8,524 bases of DNA from an uncultured Verrucomicrobiota bacterium. GTDB taxonomy: Bacteria; Verrucomicrobiota; Verrucomicrobiia; Chthoniobacterales; SZAS-18. Both the position numbers and the translations under genes were made by a program. The notes below the pieces were generated by a model. The model saw only the letters and a program-made list of their open reading frames with translations, made no database searches and was not told where the DNA came from. The stretch's first letter is position 1, and each line of letters begins with the position of its first letter. Below, in pieces: positions 1-6,622 of the stretch. The stretch is from NCBI GenBank assembly GCA_937871685.1, contig CALMOL010000230.1:1-8524 (forward strand), read 5' to 3'.

Positions 1-112
1 AATCGCCAAAAGCACGCCCCTTGCCCAGATTGCAAGAAAAGCGACCGTTTGGTATCAGCACCGGTTGCGACCAATCCTCCCGAAGTGTTTCGGCAAGAAC
101 TTCGCTAGCCAT
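1..112 (-). CDS. Possible start of an unidentified minus-strand gene, cut by the window edge
   Basis: Downstream of the malG-type gene, a minus-strand frame opens with ATG at 112..110 and stays open to the left edge, giving 37 codons beginning MASEVLAETLREDW and ending NLGKGRAFGD. It resembles no family I know. There is no clear ribosome site; a GAGGGG run lies about 20 bases upstream, too far to be convincing. A regulator or glycoside hydrolase gene would fit beside a sugar permease, but nothing visible supports either. With so few codons the frame could be open by chance. The gap between it and malG (113..224) holds only a weak imperfect hairpin near 178..197 without a T-run. Confidence 0.2.
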   Translation of the reverse strand, partial: MASEVLAETLREDWSQPVLIPNGRFSCNLGKGRAFGD

Positions 113-224
113 ATGGCCGCGCGGCAACGCCCCTCGAAGGCACCAATTCGATGCCGCGTTTCCGCTAGCCGACAGCCCAGCGGCATGTGCCGCGCTGCGT
201 GACTGGGTTGGCAGGACAGGAAAA

Positions 225-1034
225 TTATTCCTTGACCGCTCCAGATGTCATCCCCGAGACCAGATAACGAGAGAGGAACAGGAACAGTCCGATTACCGGT
301 AACGACACAAGCAGAGCGCCCGCGGCATACAGCCCCCATTGCGTCGAAAGGTTGCTCTGGAAAGACTTCAACCCTACCGGCAGAGTGAACAGGGCGGTAT
401 CCTGAAGCACGAGTGCGGCCACGACATACTCATTCCACGCCGTCATGAACGAGAAGAGCGCCGTGATGACGAGGCCCGGCACCGAGAGCGGCAAGATCAC
501 TCGCCGAAACGTTTGCCATGGTGTGCAGCCGTCGATCGCCGCGGCTTCCTCCAGCGAGGTTGGAATGGTGTCGTAGTATCCTTTGAGTTGCCAGAGGCAA
601 AAAGGCAAAGCGGTGGCCGTGTAAATCAGCGCCACGCCCAGGAAAGAGTTGATGAGCTGTAGCTTGATGAGGACGAGGTAGAGCGGCAGCAGGAGCATCG
701 TGGCCGGGAACATCTGGGTAACGAGCAGTCCCGAGAGCACCGCCGCGCGCCCGCGGAATCGGTGTCGAGAAAGCGCATATCCGCCAATGGATGCGAGGAC
801 CACGCCGGTGGCAGTCACCGCGAGGGCGACCAGCGTCGAGTTCCGCAGCCAAGTAAGGAACTCAGTGTTGGCGAACAATTCGCGATAGTTCGCGAGCGAA
901 GCGTTCTCAGGAATGAACGACAGCGAAGTCGAGAGCAGATGATCACCCGACCGAAGCGACACCGTGACGATCTGCGAGATCGGGTAGAGCGCGAAAAATC
1001 CGAAGATCGCCAACACCCCATAGGTGCCGATCAT
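225..1034 (-). CDS. malG: MalG-type carbohydrate ABC transporter permease
   Basis: Inner-membrane subunit of a binding-protein-dependent sugar importer; the family pairs with a MalF-type permease, a periplasmic binding protein and a MalK-type ATPase. From the ATG at 1034 the protein has 269 residues with about six hydrophobic segments. The ATPase-docking EAA loop is clear: EAAAIDG at residues 163-169, nine residues, then VILP at 179-182. It ends SGMTSGAVKE, matching the NGLTAGGVKG end of E. coli MalG, and QMFPA and KGYYDTI also match MalG, so a maltose or maltodextrin-type substrate is a reasonable inference. The frame is open upstream to 1262, but that part crosses a terminator and overlaps the PEP-CTERM gene, so it is unlikely to be translated. 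A TTG at 1055 would give 276 residues and a more usual N-terminus. No partner transporter gene is visible. The stop is TAA at 227..225. Confidence 0.85.
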   Translation of the reverse strand: MIGTYGVLAIFGFFALYPISQIVTVSLRSGDHLLSTSLSFIPENASLANYRELFANTEFLTWLRNSTLVALAVTATGVVLASIGGYALSRHRFRGRAAVLSGLLVTQMFPATMLLLPLYLVLIKLQLINSFLGVALIYTATALPFCLWQLKGYYDTIPTSLEEAAAIDGCTPWQTFRRVILPLSVPGLVITALFSFMTAWNEYVVAALVLQDTALFTLPVGLKSFQSNLSTQWGLYAAGALLVSLPVIGLFLFLSRYLVSGMTSGAVKE

Positions 1035-1070
1035 CCGAGGCAGTGCAGGTCTCAAAAGTCGAAAGCGGAA

Positions 1071-1101
1071 AACAAAAAAGGCAGCCCGCGAAGGCTGCCT
1101 T
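1071..1101 (-). terminator. Rho-independent terminator of the PEP-CTERM gene
   Basis: Read on the minus strand, a perfect 9-base-pair stem (AAGGCAGCC, loop TTCGCG, GGCTGCCTT) is followed by TTTTGTTTT. It lies 25 bases beyond the PEP-CTERM stop codon, in the right place to end the two-gene secreted-protein transcript. The opposite strand has the same stem but only a CTTTG tail, so termination should be mainly in the minus direction. It lies just before the malG start, which separates malG from the genes upstream. Confidence 0.85.
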
Positions 1102-1125
1102 CTTTGATGAATTGTGAGAGGAAGA

Positions 1126-1773
1126 TCAGCCAACCGCCTGCCGGCGCCGCCGGGCGACACCAGCTGCCACCCCAAGGCCAACGAGGGCCAATGCGTAAGT
1201 CGAGGGCTCGGGAATCGGCGCAATCTGCGTGCGAATGTCGCCACCGGTGGTCGGGGTGCCATTGTTCACGACTTGGCCACGGGCGCCATTTGGCACGAAG
1301 GTGCCAAGCTCGGACGCGTCGAAGCTGAAGGTCGTTGCACCGGAGGGTGGGCGCACCCAGAGCACGTTGCTAATGATCGCCCATTCAGTGGCCTGCGCCG
1401 GATTCGCGTTATTGAAAGCCCACATATACAACTGGTCGCCCGCCGTCCCCGGAAGAACGGTGCTCGCAGGAGTTCCATCCGGGTTGGTCGAGGTCTGGGC
1501 AAAAAACTGGCCCGGACCTCCACCTCCCTCGCCAATGGCTGACGTATCGTAGGTTTGGAAATTTGCGATCAGAGTCGCGTAGTTTTGGGTCGGCGCAAAA
1601 GTGAAGCCAGTGGTGAAGTGGCCGAGCAGGATGCTGAACCCAACGGGCGCCGCCTGAGTGTTGCCCAGCGTGATGAAGTTACCGGTTGCGCCCCAGTCCA
1701 CTTGCTCTGCCTTAGCCGCGCTAGGCAGCGAGGTCAGGACAACGGCCAGCAGGCAGGATTTGAAGATTTTCAT
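1126..1773 (-). CDS. Secreted PEP-CTERM sorting-domain protein
   Basis: A 215-residue exported protein. Residues 1-22 form a signal peptide (MKIFKSCLLAVVLTSLPSAAKA), with likely cleavage after AKA. The C-terminus has the three-part sorting signal: PEP at 188-190 in IPEPSTYALALVG, a hydrophobic helix at about 193-207, and RRRR at 208-211. In other bacteria this tail is recognised by exosortase (EpsH/XrtA-type) and is linked to exopolysaccharide export. The middle is rich in Gly, Thr, Asn and aromatic residues, with GDQLYMWAFNN and TEWAIISN stretches like those I recall in other verrucomicrobial PEP-CTERM proteins. I see no catalytic motif and assign no enzymatic role. It starts 22 bases after the stop of the TIGR02597-type gene and ends before an intrinsic terminator, so the two are probably one transcript. 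The 20 bases before the ATG are 15/20 pyrimidine. Confidence 0.9.
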   Translation of the reverse strand: MKIFKSCLLAVVLTSLPSAAKAEQVDWGATGNFITLGNTQAAPVGFSILLGHFTTGFTFAPTQNYATLIANFQTYDTSAIGEGGGGPGQFFAQTSTNPDGTPASTVLPGTAGDQLYMWAFNNANPAQATEWAIISNVLWVRPPSGATTFSFDASELGTFVPNGARGQVVNNGTPTTGGDIRTQIAPIPEPSTYALALVGLGVAAGVARRRRQAVG

Positions 1774-1795
1774 AGGGTGAGAAGATAAGCACTGA

Positions 1796-2854
1796 TCAGA
1801 GGTTCATCGTCGGCTGCGGCACAAACCAACTGAAGGCGGGCCGGCCGGCGCGTCGGAAGAGCTGAACGCCCGCGCCCTCTGGAATCACGACATTTGAAGC
1901 ATCCGTCAAGCCAGTCTGCCAGCGGCTGTTGTTCGTGTTGTAATAGTAGGTCGTGAAGCCGCCGGTCTGCGGATTCAAAATGGAAAGGTTGTCCGACCCG
2001 GCCGCCGAAGTGCCGCCCTGGAATCCCGTGGCTGCATTACCGGTGTAAAGGCCAGAATTAGCCAGCGTCACGGAATTCAGGGGATAGGGGTTGGGCGCGA
2101 GGGTATAATTTCCCGCGGCCGTGCCGCCACCCACCGGAACTTCCGTGGGTCCAAGCTTCACCTCGCCAACCACCGTGAACGAGAAGGCCGTAGTCAGCTT
2201 CCGCTCAACCTGAAAAGCCGCATCTGATCGAATCACGGTATTTGTGGCATCAGCCAAACCGGTCTGCCAGCGGTTGTTGTTCGTGTTGTAGTAGTAGGTT
2301 GTGAAGCCGCCAGTCTGCGGGTTCAAGACGGAGACGTTGTCAGCAGCACCCGCCGAGGTGCCACCAAGGAAGCCAGCCGAATTGTTCGCCCCGAAAGCCG
2401 TGGCGAAAGTATGGAACGGGCGCACCTTGATCGTGGAAGTGCCAGCCGTCAGCAAGGCGGCCACATCCTCGGCCAGGGTGATGGTGTTCGTGGTGTTCGA
2501 GGCGATGTCCACAAGCACACCCGAGCTGGTGCCGTTGGTGATCTCCAGGAAGTGGGCGTTGCCCGTGCCCGAGAACTGGTTGGCGGTGAAGGAGTTTGCC
2601 GGGAAGGTCAGCGTCGTGTTCGAGCCGGCCGCGGACACGCCGCCGGTCGGCACCACGGAGCGGAACGCCGTGGGGCGGAACATGTTCAGCGAAAGATAGG
2701 TGAAGCCACGCGTGGAGGCGGGCTTGGCCGCCACCGTCAGCGTGGTGAAGCCCACGGGGTCGGTGACGACGGACTGCGCCGTCGCCGTCGCGGCGGCGAG
2801 GAGGGCGGCCGTGGCCGCGAGGCCAAGCCGAAGGGAGGCTGGGGGCATTTTCAT
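1796..2854 (-). CDS. TIGR02597-type secreted protein with a duplicated module
   Basis: A 352-residue exported protein of unknown function. The signal peptide covers residues 1-26, with an ATA|Q cleavage site. The mature protein begins QSVVTDPVGFTTLTV, the start I associate with TIGR02597, a Verrucomicrobium paralogous family of unknown role. Composition is Thr/Asn/Gly/Ala-rich with no Cys, typical of surface or beta-rich proteins. Residues 161-208 and 277-324 are two copies of a 48-residue module sharing NPQTGGFTTYYYNTNN and RWQTGL. There is no PEP-CTERM tail and no membrane anchor, so it is probably released or held by other components. The PEP-CTERM gene follows after 22 bases. A second ATG two codons in is an alternative start; neither has a Shine-Dalgarno. 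The family assignment is from memory of the motif, and function is unknown. Confidence 0.8.
   Translation of the reverse strand: MKMPPASLRLGLAATAALLAAATATAQSVVTDPVGFTTLTVAAKPASTRGFTYLSLNMFRPTAFRSVVPTGGVSAAGSNTTLTFPANSFTANQFSGTGNAHFLEITNGTSSGVLVDIASNTTNTITLAEDVAALLTAGTSTIKVRPFHTFATAFGANNSAGFLGGTSAGAADNVSVLNPQTGGFTTYYYNTNNNRWQTGLADATNTVIRSDAAFQVERKLTTAFSFTVVGEVKLGPTEVPVGGGTAAGNYTLAPNPYPLNSVTLANSGLYTGNAATGFQGGTSAAGSDNLSILNPQTGGFTTYYYNTNNSRWQTGLTDASNVVIPEGAGVQLFRRAGRPAFSWFVPQPTMNL
1883..2374 (-). repeat. Two copies of a 144-base internal coding repeat
   Basis: Copies at 2231..2374 and 1883..2026, offset by 348 bases, encode the two 48-residue modules of the TIGR02597-type protein. By hand alignment without gaps about 116 of 144 bases agree (roughly 81%). 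The best-matching core encodes the YYYNTNN and RWQTG region. Many differences are third-position changes, so the protein copies are more alike than neutral drift would predict. Confidence 0.85.
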
Positions 2855-3145
2855 GAACAGACTGGGAGTGGGGCTTTTCTAGCGAGTTGCGCCGGACAAG
2901 ACAAGAACCGTTTTGGGTATAAGCAAAATTTTTGCCGCTGTCTTGGAAAATCTTCGGACGAGGCGATTTTTTCCGTGATCAGCCCGGCGTCAATAATCCT
3001 TCGGTGCCATTCCAGCCGTGATCCGGTTTGAATGTAACCACCCTTTATCCAAAGCCCGGTCGCCATGGCTCGGCGCGGACGGGCGGCATTGTCCTTGGCT
3101 TCACCCAACGCGCCTGGATTGCATCTGCCCTGCCTCGGATGAAAC
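2855..3145 (-). promoter_or_regulatory. Intergenic region with a perfect palindrome and possible -10 box
   Basis: This 291-base gap between the mutS stop and the TIGR02597-type start must carry the promoter of the secreted-protein pair unless it is transcribed from mutS. On the minus strand GCAAAAATTTTGC (2935..2923) is a 13-base perfect inverted repeat around a central A. It is immediately followed by TTATAC (2922..2917), a fair -10 hexamer. I find no good -35 at 16-18 bases, which would fit an activated or repressed promoter, but the promoter call is weak. GATCACGG occurs twice on the minus strand (at 2973..2980 and 3016..3023), 43 bases apart. No convincing terminator follows mutS; GCCCG and CGGGC arms near 3050-3090 have a loop of about 20 bases and only TTT after them. 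Confidence 0.35.
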
Positions 3146-5683
3146 TCAGATCAGCCGCAGTTGCGTGGTGAGCGCGTCGGCGGACGGCGCGGCGGGCTCG
3201 CTTGGACCCCTTTTCCGTCGTGGCTTCTCTGGGCCGGTGCCGGCCTCCAGACGGGCGAGCAACTCCTTGGCGCGCACCAATAGCGGCGCGGGCAGGCCAG
3301 CGAGGCGAGCAACCTGCAAGCCGTAGGAGCGGTCGGCCGCGCCTTCGATGATGCGATGGAGGAACACGATCTCGTCGTTCCACTCGCGCACGGCCACGGT
3401 GAGGTTGCGCGCGGCGGGGTGAGTGCGCGGCAGCTCGGTAAGCTCGTGGTAGTGCGTGGCGAAGAGCGTGAGCGCGCCGACCTTGTCGTGGAGCCACTCG
3501 GCCACGCTCCACGCGATGGAAAGGCCGTCGAAGGTGGAGGTCCCGCGGCCGATTTCGTCGAGGATCACGAGCGACTCGCGCGTGGCATGGTGGAGGATGT
3601 TCGCCGTCTCGTTCATCTCCACGAGGAAGGTGCTCTGGCCGCGCGCGAGATCGTCGCTCGCGCCGATGCGCGTGAAGATGCGGTCCACAAGGCCGATCTC
3701 GGCGGATGTGGCGGGCACATACGCGCCGGCCTGGGCCATGAGCACGAGGAGGGCGGCCTGGCGCAGGTAGGTGCTCTTGCCGGCCATGTTCGGGCCGGTG
3801 AGGATGCAGAGACGGGCCTTCTCAGCGTCGAGCTGGATGTCGTTGGGCACGAAGCGCGTCTCGGCGAGCGTTTGCTCGAGCACGGGATGGCGACCATCGC
3901 GGATCACGATGCGGCCGGGAGGGCGCAGGACGGGGCGGACGTGGCCGTGCATCCGCGCGGTTTCGGCCAGCGAAGCCAGGGCGTCCGCCTGCGCGAGCGC
4001 GCTCGCGGTCTCTTGCAGCGGGGCGGCATGGCGGACCACTTCTTCGCGCAAGGCGTTGAACAATTCCCACTCGAGCTGCTGCGCACGCTCATCAGCTCCG
4101 AGGATGCGGCCCTCGACCTCCTTCAGCTCGGGCGTGTAGAAGCGCTCGGCGTTGGCGGTGGTTTGCTTGCGGATGTAGTCGGCGGGGACCAGCGAAAGGT
4201 TGGAGCGCGTGATCTCGAAGTAGTAGCCGAACACCGAGTTGAAGCGGATTTTGAGCGAGCGGATGCCGGTGCGCGCCACCTCGCGCTCCTGGAGGGCGGC
4301 GATCCAATCGCGCCCATCACGCGCCGCAGCGCGCAGCTCGTCGAGCGCGGCGTCATAACCGTCGCGAAAAATGCCTCCGTCGCGCGTGGCGGCCGGCGGT
4401 TCGTCGGCCACGGCGCGCTGGAGGGTGCCCACGAGCTCGGGCAGCGGGTGCAGAAGCCCGGCAAGCCGCGCGGCCAGCGGGGCACCGGGGAGATCTTCCA
4501 GGCGCGCGCGCAGGTCCGGCACGAGGGTGAGCGAGCGGCCCAGCGCGGCGAGGTCGCGGCCGTTGCCCGCGCCTTGCGAGAGGCGGCCGACGGCGCGCTC
4601 CAGGTCGCGCAGTTCCTTGAGCGCCGCGCGGAAGTCGGCGAGCCGGCCAGGACCGTCCAGCCACGCGCCGATCACGCCTTGCCGCGCCTCGATGGCGGCG
4701 AGGTCGCGCAGCGGGTAGAGCAGCCACTGGCGAAGCTGCCGCGCGCCCATCGGGGTGACGGTGCGGTCGAGGGCGCCGAGGAGGGAAGTGCCCTCCGGGG
4801 TGCGAGGCTGCACGATCTCCAGGTGCGCCCGCGTGGCGGCGTCGAGGCCGAGGAAGCCGTCGGTGCGATAGGTGGAGAGAGCCGTGATGTGGTCGAGCGG
4901 CCGGCGCAGTTCATGGCGCAGGTAATGGAGCACCGCGCCCGCCGCGGCCACGCAGGCAGGCTCGCCCGCGCAACCGAAGGGATCGAGCGACTGGACCCGG
5001 AAATGCTCGCGCAGGGATTGCTCGGCCGCGTCCGGCGCGAAGGCCGCTGGGTCATGTCCGCGCACGCCCTGGATGCTCCCGAGCGCCGCGAGCACGGCGG
5101 GCTCGTCCGGCGCGAGGATCTCGGCCGGCGCGGTGCGTGCGATCTCGTCGAGCAGGGCCGGCGCGCCCGGCAGCGGAGCGGCGCGGAACAGGCCGGTGCT
5201 CAGGTCGAGCAGCGCGAAGCCGAACGCGCCGTTTTTCCCCGGCGCCACGGCTGCCAGCCAATGGTGGCGCTTGGATTCCAGCAATGCGCCGTCCGTCACG
5301 GTGCCGGCCGAGATGATGCGGGAGAGCTCGCGATCCACGAGCACGCCAGGCTTCACCTCGCCGACTTGGTCGCACACGGCGGCGCGGTGCCCCTGCTTGA
5401 CAAGGCGCGCGAGGTAATGCTCCAGCGCGTGGGAAGGCACGCCGCACATGGGGATGCCGTTGCGCGCGGTGAGAGCCACGTTGAGCAGCGCGGCGCCGCG
5501 GGTGGCGTCGTCGTTGAAAAGCTCGAAAAAGTCGCCCAGCCGAAAGAACACGAACACGTCGGCCGGCAGCTGTCCTCGCAGGCGCGTGTATTGGCGCATC
5601 ATCGGCGTCAGCGCGACCGGCGACAGGGGCACGGCGGCAACCGCATCCGGGGACGCGCTCTTGGAGGCAGGGCCGTGGCTCAC
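3146..5683 (-). CDS. mutS: DNA mismatch repair protein MutS
   Basis: Cytoplasmic ATPase that recognises base mismatches and small loops and recruits MutL. From the GTG start the protein has 845 residues, close to E. coli MutS (853). The mismatch-recognition domain opens with TPMMRQY; the mismatch-contacting F-x-E motif is FFE at 52-54 inside GDFFELFNDDA. Connector, lever and clamp regions follow. The ATPase domain has Walker A GPNMAGKST (630-638), GQSTF, Walker B VILDEIGRGTSTFDG (Asp-Glu 709-710) and FATHYHEL. The last five residues, QLRLI (841-845), resemble the beta-clamp-binding motif QLxLF, and the C-terminal tetramerisation domain found beyond it in E. coli is absent. The start is uncertain: the frame runs open to a TTG at 5764 (872 residues), and an ATG pair lies 27 codons into the GTG version. 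GTG was chosen because the extra upstream residues look non-coding and overlap the likely promoter region. Confidence 0.95.
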   Translation of the reverse strand: MSHGPASKSASPDAVAAVPLSPVALTPMMRQYTRLRGQLPADVFVFFRLGDFFELFNDDATRGAALLNVALTARNGIPMCGVPSHALEHYLARLVKQGHRAAVCDQVGEVKPGVLVDRELSRIISAGTVTDGALLESKRHHWLAAVAPGKNGAFGFALLDLSTGLFRAAPLPGAPALLDEIARTAPAEILAPDEPAVLAALGSIQGVRGHDPAAFAPDAAEQSLREHFRVQSLDPFGCAGEPACVAAAGAVLHYLRHELRRPLDHITALSTYRTDGFLGLDAATRAHLEIVQPRTPEGTSLLGALDRTVTPMGARQLRQWLLYPLRDLAAIEARQGVIGAWLDGPGRLADFRAALKELRDLERAVGRLSQGAGNGRDLAALGRSLTLVPDLRARLEDLPGAPLAARLAGLLHPLPELVGTLQRAVADEPPAATRDGGIFRDGYDAALDELRAAARDGRDWIAALQEREVARTGIRSLKIRFNSVFGYYFEITRSNLSLVPADYIRKQTTANAERFYTPELKEVEGRILGADERAQQLEWELFNALREEVVRHAAPLQETASALAQADALASLAETARMHGHVRPVLRPPGRIVIRDGRHPVLEQTLAETRFVPNDIQLDAEKARLCILTGPNMAGKSTYLRQAALLVLMAQAGAYVPATSAEIGLVDRIFTRIGASDDLARGQSTFLVEMNETANILHHATRESLVILDEIGRGTSTFDGLSIAWSVAEWLHDKVGALTLFATHYHELTELPRTHPAARNLTVAVREWNDEIVFLHRIIEGAADRSYGLQVARLAGLPAPLLVRAKELLARLEAGTGPEKPRRKRGPSEPAAPSADALTTQLRLI

Positions 5684-5795
5684 AGGGAAAAGTCGGCGCG
5701 CAGCGTAGCTCGCGCCCCGGCCGGCGGCAGCAAAATCTGCGGACGCCCCGCGATTCCCGCGCAAACTGCCGAACCCCGGTCAGCCCTCTCCTCCC
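5684..5795. promoter_or_regulatory. Divergent intergenic region between mutS and the acyltransferase gene
   Basis: About 112 bases separate the preferred mutS GTG from the acyltransferase ATG on the other strand, so both promoters should lie here. I cannot point to a convincing -35/-10 pair on either strand. Both gene starts are preceded by pyrimidine-rich stretches, CTTTTCCCT before mutS and CCCTCTCCTCCC before the acyltransferase. If mutS starts at the TTG at 5764, only 31 bases remain between the genes. Confidence 0.35.
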
Positions 5796-6464
5796 ATGCC
5801 CGCCCCCGTTGCCAAGCCGCCGGTCCACGACAAGCCGGTGCACCCGTTCTATTTCTGGCTGCTGCGCGTGGCCAAGGGCTTGGGAAGATTCATCTACCGG
5901 CCGCAGGTTTTCGGCACGGAGCACATTCCACCCTCAGGCACGCCGCTCATCCTCGCGCCTAACCACATTTCCTACGGCGACGCCGCGATCCTCCAGACCG
6001 TTTCGCCGCGGCATCTGCGCTTCCTGGTCTTCGAGCCGATCTATTACCATCGCGCGCTCAACTGGGTGATGCGCCTGATGCGCACCATCCCCATCATGCC
6101 GGGCCGCTCCACGGGCGCGCTGCAAAAGGCGGTGGAGGCGCTTCAGATGAACCACATCGTGTGCATCTTCCCGGAGGGCGAGATTTCGCCCACCGGTGAG
6201 TTGCACCAGCTCCGGCGAGGCGTGGAGCGCTTGGCGGCGGCCACCGGCGCGAGCGTGGTGCCCGTGCGCATCGACGGCCTGCGCCGGTGGGGCCCGGCCA
6301 AGAAGCGCGGACAGGCCACCGTGCGTTTCTTCCCGGCGCTGCCCGCCGCCGAGGCCACGGTGGAGAACATCGCCAAGTTCCTCCTGCCGCCCGGCCAAGC
6401 GGCACCGATCGCCGCGCCGCCGAAGGATGCTCCCGCCCCGCTCCCGGAGGCGGGCAAAGGCTGA
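5796..6464 (+). CDS. PlsC-family lysophospholipid acyltransferase
   Basis: A 222-residue acyltransferase that probably transfers an acyl chain to a lysophospholipid or 1-acylglycerol-3-phosphate at the inner membrane. The catalytic NHx4D box is NHISYGD at 56-62. The substrate-binding block is FPEGEISPTGELHQLRRG at 125-142. The form FPEGxIxxTGxL is closer to the acyltransferase domain of Aas (2-acylglycerophosphoethanolamine acyltransferase) than to the FPEGTRS form of classical PlsC, so a lysophospholipid-recycling role is possible. A hydrophobic patch at about 17-28 may touch the membrane. The C-terminal tail from about residue 200 is Pro/Ala-rich and probably unstructured. No Shine-Dalgarno; 16 of the 20 bases before the ATG are pyrimidines. 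It stands alone, diverging from mutS and 158 bases ahead of the dehydrogenase. Confidence 0.88.
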   Translation: MPAPVAKPPVHDKPVHPFYFWLLRVAKGLGRFIYRPQVFGTEHIPPSGTPLILAPNHISYGDAAILQTVSPRHLRFLVFEPIYYHRALNWVMRLMRTIPIMPGRSTGALQKAVEALQMNHIVCIFPEGEISPTGELHQLRRGVERLAAATGASVVPVRIDGLRRWGPAKKRGQATVRFFPALPAAEATVENIAKFLLPPGQAAPIAAPPKDAPAPLPEAGKG

Positions 6465-6622
6465 GCGAGACGCCCGCGCGCACGCCGGCTTAATCGTGTC
6501 CGCGCCTTGCTCCGACGCGCTGTCTCGCTATCAGTCCGTCCCCTTTTGCCGCGCCTTTCCCCCGGCGCGTCGTGTCTTCCCTTTGGCGGCCTGTTGCCAC
6601 GCCCTTCTCACCGTCGCTCTCC
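6465..6622 (+). other. Gap between acyltransferase and dehydrogenase with a distant inverted repeat
   Basis: This 158-base gap shows no intrinsic terminator. AGCGAGAC (6464-6471, beginning in the acyltransferase stop codon) and GTCTCGCT (6522-6529) are perfect 8-base inverted arms 50 bases apart, with short GC-rich runs next to them; there is no following T-run. An open frame from GTG at 6572 leads into the dehydrogenase, but its first 17 residues do not match the family. The final 60 bases are pyrimidine-rich. Confidence 0.3.

Noticed and set aside
141..158. GGCA and TGCC arms around an ATTCGA stretch, reminiscent of a tRNA T-arm
   Set aside because: The T-loop consensus is not met and no acceptor, D or anticodon arm can be placed around it.
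21..339. Open frames on both strands at the left edge (21..302 plus, 55..339 minus)
   Set aside because: Both overlap the malG 3' end and have no similarity or domain; the minus-strand frame starting at 112 is slightly more plausible and is listed at low confidence.
1035..1262. N-terminal extension of the malG frame by 76 codons
   Set aside because: It would translate through an intrinsic terminator and the 3' part of the PEP-CTERM gene; its Arg/Pro-rich residues do not look like a MalG N-terminus.
2301..3031. Plus-strand open frames opposite the TIGR02597-type gene and its upstream gap
   Set aside because: They are opposite a gene with a clear signal peptide and repeated modules; their products have no family resemblance and biased composition.
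3356..5962. An 868-codon open frame on the plus strand, antisense to mutS
   Set aside because: It lies opposite an intact, motif-complete MutS and its product is Gly/Ala/Arg/Glu/His-rich with no recognisable domain. Long antisense frames are expected in high-G+C coding DNA.
6464..6529. 8-base inverted arms taken as a terminator of the acyltransferase gene
   Set aside because: The arms are 50 bases apart and no T-run follows, so an intrinsic terminator is unlikely.
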